In this document: in pieces, positions 5,403-7,873 of the stretch
Position numbering within the stretch: the first letter of the stretch is position 1
Layout: each line of letters starts with the position of its first letter
Source: Deltaproteobacteria bacterium
GTDB lineage: Bacteria > Desulfobacterota > SM23-61
Assembly: GCA_026388915.1 (NCBI GenBank)
Contig: JAPLIW010000704.1
Coordinates: forward strand, 1 to 7,873
Direction: 5' to 3'
Length of the DNA: 7,873 nt
Program-made: the position numbers and the translations under genes
The notes under the pieces: generated by a model
The model's input: the letters and a program-made list of their open reading frames with translations, nothing else
Databases searched by the model: none
What the model was told of the DNA's origin: nothing

Positions 5403-6797
5403 TTAACCCTTTTTGCCCCGGGCGGTATAGAACCTTGCGGCCCTATCCTGGGCGGCAGCAGCGGCCGCCTTGGGAGATTTTCCTCCCACGCACACGTCAG
5501 CGAACATATCGACGACCACATATTCCGCCATGGTTGCGGCGGAAGCCGGTCCCTCGGGCCCGGCGTATCCGTTCCAGAGCATGCGGGAGAGAGAATCCCG
5601 GAAGGGAGTGTGCTTGGGATCGACGGTCCAGACGGGCAGTTTCTTGTAATCCTTGAGGCTGGGGGTGACATATCCCCTCATGGCTTCGATCCAGGGCCCG
5701 TACTGGTCCTTTTCGAACATGTAGAGGAGGTAATGCTTGGCCGCCTGCTGGTACTTGCAGTGTTTGAAGATGAAGGCCTGGTTGAAAAGGTGAAGCTCAG
5801 TGGGTTTTCCCACCGGGCCGATGGGCATGTTGGCGTGATCCATATCCTCGGCAATCTTCGGGAACTTTTCCTTGGCCGCGTAATAGATGCTGATGCCGTT
5901 GCCGGTGATCGAGATTTCCTCGGCCAAGAAGGCCTTATTGTTGTGAGGATCGAGCCAGGAACCCACGCCGGGAATCATGGTGTCGTGGAACTCTTTGGCC
6001 GCCTCCAGGGCTTCCCAGGTCTCCTTTTTGTTGAGGCAGAGGGTCACGCCGTCCTTTTCCACTACCTTCGCTCCAAAGGACCATAGCCACCAGTGCCAGT
6101 TGTTGTTCCCGTCTCCCACGGCGTGGCCGAGGGCGAATCCAGTGGGATGGTTCTTGGCTTTCAGGGCTTTGCAGAGTTTGAGGAATTCGGGGATCTTGTC
6201 CGGGAACTTGTCAAAACCGGCTTCTTTCATCCAACTGATGCGGTAATTCGCGCAAAGGGTGGGCGCTCCCACAGGCAGGGCGATCCAGCGTTTGGTCTTC
6301 GGGTTGATCCCGTACTGGTAGCACACCGGCTCCCACCCGCCGTATTTCTTGTCCAGGTAGGTGGCCAGGTCGCTGACGTCGGTGAGTTTGTCCGGGTACA
6401 GATGGGGGTCGTCATGCCAGCCCAGGACGATATCGTGCCCTGCGCCCACGGAAGCGGTCATGGCCGCCTTGGTGCGGACGTCTTCCCAGGAGATGTACTC
6501 GGTGATGACCTTGTTGCCGGTCTTGTCTTCCCAGGCCTTGGTGTTCTTGTCCCATACTTCCTGGTCGCTCTTGACAAAGACGGACCAGCGCAGGACCCGC
6601 AGGGTGATCCCCTTTTCCGGTTTCAGCGCCGGCGGGACCGGGGGACCGGCGGGGGCTGCCGGCTTTGCGGGGGCCTTCTTGGCCTGAGCCAGGGCATCCG
6701 CAGCCATCCCGGCCGCGCCCACAGCTGCCGCTCCGGCTATCCCCGTTTTGATGAAATCTCTCCGAGTGAGGCCTTCCTTTAAATCCTTGTCTTCCAT
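5403..6797 (-). CDS. Tat-exported extracellular solute-binding protein, family 1 (CUT1 importer)
   Basis: This is the substrate-capturing component of the importer, 464 residues, within the usual 400-470 for the family. The N-terminus carries a twin-arginine signal: TRRDFIK (11-17), a weakly hydrophobic Ala/Gly stretch (18-33) and a likely signal peptidase site after AQA (37-39). A Lys/Ala/Pro-rich linker (40-60) follows before the folded domain begins near ITLRVLRWS (64-72). No lipobox Cys is present, so the protein is probably free in the periplasm. An aromatic stretch NNNWHWWLWSFG (221-232) is a good candidate for stacking against a sugar ring. I chose the ATG at 6797-6795 over one 15 nt upstream (6812) because a perfect GGAGGTGA sits 5 nt before it, whereas the upstream ATG overlaps that site and lacks its own. 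The ligand cannot be inferred; sugars, sugar alcohols, sugar acids and glycerol phosphates all occur in this family. Confidence 0.95.
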   Translation of the reverse strand: MEDKDLKEGLTRRDFIKTGIAGAAAVGAAGMAADALAQAKKAPAKPAAPAGPPVPPALKPEKGITLRVLRWSVFVKSDQEVWDKNTKAWEDKTGNKVITEYISWEDVRTKAAMTASVGAGHDIVLGWHDDPHLYPDKLTDVSDLATYLDKKYGGWEPVCYQYGINPKTKRWIALPVGAPTLCANYRISWMKEAGFDKFPDKIPEFLKLCKALKAKNHPTGFALGHAVGDGNNNWHWWLWSFGAKVVEKDGVTLCLNKKETWEALEAAKEFHDTMIPGVGSWLDPHNNKAFLAEEISITGNGISIYYAAKEKFPKIAEDMDHANMPIGPVGKPTELHLFNQAFIFKHCKYQQAAKHYLLYMFEKDQYGPWIEAMRGYVTPSLKDYKKLPVWTVDPKHTPFRDSLSRMLWNGYAGPEGPASAATMAEYVVVDMFADVCVGGKSPKAAAAAAQDRAARFYTARGKKG

Positions 6798-6802
6798 TTC
6801 CC

Positions 6803-6810
6803 TCACCTCC
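6803..6810 (-). promoter_or_regulatory. Shine-Dalgarno site deciding the binding-protein start
   Basis: The minus strand reads GGAGGTGA, an 8-nt perfect anti-16S match, 5 nt before the ATG at 6797-6795. It is the strongest ribosome binding site in the operon. It overlaps the alternative in-frame ATG at 6812-6810, which argues against that upstream start. Confidence 0.85.
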
Positions 6811-6819
6811 ATATTTTTT

Positions 6820-6841
6820 CTATTGGAGAAAACCCCAATAG
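6820..6841 (-). promoter_or_regulatory. Leader stem-loop just upstream of the binding-protein ribosome site
   Basis: The minus-strand RNA would fold as CUAUUGGGG, loop UUUU, CUCCAAUAG: a 9-bp stem with one G-U pair closed by a 4-nt loop. An A6 run and UAU separate it from the GGAGGTGA site. It does not hide the ribosome site. It could protect the 5' end, keep the A-rich spacer single-stranded, or bind a regulator as a DNA palindrome (CTATTGG/CCAATAG). Confidence 0.5.
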
Positions 6842-7096
6842 TAAGACTCCATAGGGTGGAGAAAGCTCAATATGACAAACAGCCCCACGCGGGAGGAGAT
6901 CGCCGGGAAACATGCCCCTGAAAGGGGAAAATCGCAAGCCAAGTCCCCCCCCTTTTTAAACGGAAATATTTAAGCATGTTTCGATAAAGAAAACAAGAAT
7001 ATTTTCAGAGAAAAAGCCCGGGGTTAAAGGCGCAAAGTACAAACCCTGAGGTTATGGGCTTCATGACAGTAAAACTGTAGGAGCTTGGGGCTTTTC
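6842..7096. other. Gene-free leader region of the ABC operon
   Basis: No gene is visible between the binding-protein start and the aldolase stop (351 bp in all). The stretch is AT-rich in parts, with an 8-nt C run at 6945-6952 (G8 on the transcribed sense), a short hairpin CCCCT/AGGGG near 6915-6927 and a 13-bp dyad ACAGT-AAA-ACTGT at 7066-7078. It is long enough to hold the operon promoter and an operator. I see no strong terminator for the aldolase gene in it. Confidence 0.55.
6968..6996 (-). promoter_or_regulatory. Weak promoter candidate for the ABC operon
   Basis: The minus strand has TTGTTT (6996-6991), a 17-nt spacer and TTAAAT (6973-6968). The spacing is right, but the hexamers match consensus at only about 3 and 4 of 6 positions. 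It sits about 170 nt upstream of the binding-protein ATG in an AT-rich patch. A second possibility, TTGTCA with a 19-nt spacer and TATGGA, lies nearer the gene and is equally weak. An activator-dependent promoter would fit a catabolic operon. Confidence 0.25.
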
Positions 7097-7099
7097 GGC

Positions 7100-7142
7100 T
7101 ATAAGACTACAAGACTATAAAACTAAATAAGAGTATAAGACC
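7100..7142. repeat. Short imperfect AT-rich tandem repeats
   Basis: Variants of ATAAGACTA/CAAGACTATA recur: TATAAGAC at 7100-7107 and 7134-7141, AAGACTATA at 7111-7119 and ATAAAACTA at 7117-7125. They lie 7 to 49 nt past the aldolase stop. They look like slippage-generated low-complexity DNA; no function is evident. Confidence 0.6.
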
Positions 7143-7148
7143 ATTCGA

Positions 7149-7873
7149 CTACTTCCTTCTTTTCCGAGCCGCTGCATAGCCTGCGTCGGGCTTTTTAAGG
7201 CCCACTCTGTCTTTGAACCGGTCGCGGTCTTTTCCAAAGGCCCGGGCAAACGCCGCTCCCTGGTCCTTGCAGTATTTATGAATGATGTCGATGTCCCATC
7301 CTACACAGAAGTGTTTTACCCCCATTTTCAAGTAGTTATCGGCATCCCTGAAATCGCCTAATTCCACCCGGGGGGCCACCCCCATTCTCAGCGCGGTCTT
7401 GATGACATATCGTTCGGCTTCCCTGGTCCGCGGGTGGTTCCATTGGCCCGGGATGCCGATGGACATGGAGTAGTCGGCCGGGCCGAACTGAATCATGTCC
7501 ACCCCGGGGACCGAAAGGATGGCTTCGAGATTCTCCACTGCCGATTGTTTTTCGATCATGAGCGCGACCACGCCGTCTTCGAGCTGATCCACATAGATTT
7601 TTGAACCGCAGGTTAAGAGATAGCCCGTGTCCCGCCTCATGGCTGCGCCCACATATCCTTTGGTTTTTGGCGTTTCCGCGCGGGCCGCCGCCACCGCCTG
7701 CCGGGCATCTTCCACTGACCGGATATCGGCAAAGAGCAGGTTCTGGATCCCGGATCCGATGGCCCGCCCGGCAAGATAGGTCCGGGGTTCCTGGTCGAGT
7801 TTTATCATGGAAGACATATGGGGAAAGAGGTCGATGGCCCTTCCGAAGTTCTCCAGGGCGTAAAGATCATAAG
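7149..7873 (-). CDS. HpcH/HpaI-family class II aldolase (5' end missing)
   Basis: The family comprises cytoplasmic, metal-dependent pyruvate aldolases such as GarL (2-keto-3-deoxyglucarate) and HpaI (4-hydroxy-2-ketoheptanedioate). The reading frame is open to base 7873, giving 240 visible residues; an ATG at 7817 is internal, since conserved sequence continues upstream of it. Metal ligands are recognisable: Glu in LMIEKQSAVENL and Asp in FGPADYSMSIG, exactly 26 residues apart, as in HpcH. The ADIRSVEDA stretch fits the family's VP-x(n)-EEA region. By comparison with GarL, roughly 50 N-terminal residues are missing, including the catalytic Asp-x-Glu-His region. The substrate-binding Arg of the usual VRVP motif appears as Lys in MIKLDQEP, and the usual GSDL near the C-terminus is GWDI. 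The protein ends in a basic tail, ARKRRK. The product is likely an aldolase or lyase of this superfamily with an unassigned substrate. Confidence 0.88.
   Translation of the reverse strand, partial: YDLYALENFGRAIDLFPHMSSMIKLDQEPRTYLAGRAIGSGIQNLLFADIRSVEDARQAVAAARAETPKTKGYVGAAMRRDTGYLLTCGSKIYVDQLEDGVVALMIEKQSAVENLEAILSVPGVDMIQFGPADYSMSIGIPGQWNHPRTREAERYVIKTALRMGVAPRVELGDFRDADNYLKMGVKHFCVGWDIDIIHKYCKDQGAAFARAFGKDRDRFKDRVGLKKPDAGYAAARKRRK

Noticed and set aside
6093..6782. Long plus-strand reading frame opposite the binding-protein gene
   Set aside because: The minus strand encodes a full binding protein with Tat signal and ribosome site. The antisense frame has no motifs and no ribosome site.
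6798..6812. ATG at 6812 as the binding-protein start
   Set aside because: It would add five residues (MEVRE), its codons fall within the GGAGGTGA site that serves the ATG at 6797, and it has no good site of its own.
6930..6952. Sigma-54 promoter suggested by TTGGC and TTGC on the minus strand
   Set aside because: TTGGC and TTGC are adjacent instead of having the -24/-12 spacing, so the match fails.
7815..7817. ATG as the start of the aldolase gene
   Set aside because: The frame stays open upstream to the window edge and reads YDLYALENFGRAIDLFPH, which aligns with the family, so the gene continues outside the window.

Overview
The window looks like accessory catabolic DNA from a free-living Gram-negative bacterium. 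Every gene I can support lies on the minus strand, so transcription runs from high to low coordinates. The gaps hold several families of short palindromic repeats. From memory, such repeats (a GTCATTCC...GGAATCCAG hairpin, a CCCCCCTTTGTAAAGGGGGG palindrome, TTCGAA-rich repeats) are common in metagenome-derived Desulfobacterota/Deltaproteobacteria genomes. The Tat-type signal peptide on the binding protein and the MalFGK/Ugp-type transporter fit that assignment but do not prove it. I cannot name the species.

Layout in the direction of transcription. (1) 7873-7149: 3' part of an HpcH/HpaI-family aldolase gene, whose start lies outside the window. (2) 7148-6798: leader region with short AT-rich repeats, a weak promoter candidate and a clear stem-loop just before the next ribosome binding site. 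(3) 6797-2504: a tight four-gene ABC importer operon of the CUT1 (carbohydrate uptake 1) type: Tat-exported binding protein, MalF-like permease, MalG-like permease and MalK/UgpC-like ATPase. Gaps are 26, 4 and 4 nt, and both permeases appear to start with TTG. (4) 2503-2001: no gene. It holds a stem-loop just after the ATPase stop, a strong sigma-70-type promoter at 2228-2200, and a 137-bp nested palindrome (2031-2167) between that promoter and the next gene. (5) 2000-945: Gfo/Idh/MocA-family dehydrogenase. (6) 944-680: two more repeat families. (7) 673-1: 5' part of a 3-hydroxyisobutyrate-dehydrogenase-family gene that runs off the window.

How they may work together (inference): the importer brings in a sugar, polyol or sugar acid; the Gfo/Idh/MocA enzyme oxidises a hydroxyl group of it; the HpcH/HpaI aldolase cleaves a 2-keto acid to pyruvate (or similar) plus an aldehyde; and the HIBADH-type reductase reduces the semialdehyde. 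The aldolase/reductase pair matches the logic of GarL/GarR in glucarate and galactarate breakdown. The aldolase and the Gfo/Idh enzyme both depart from family consensus at key positions, so the substrate may not be a classical aldarate.

I see no tRNA, rRNA, CRISPR array, phage gene, toxin-antitoxin pair or defence gene. The protein families are ordinary. The most unusual features are the repeat-dominated gaps around the dehydrogenase gene and the substituted active-site residues.
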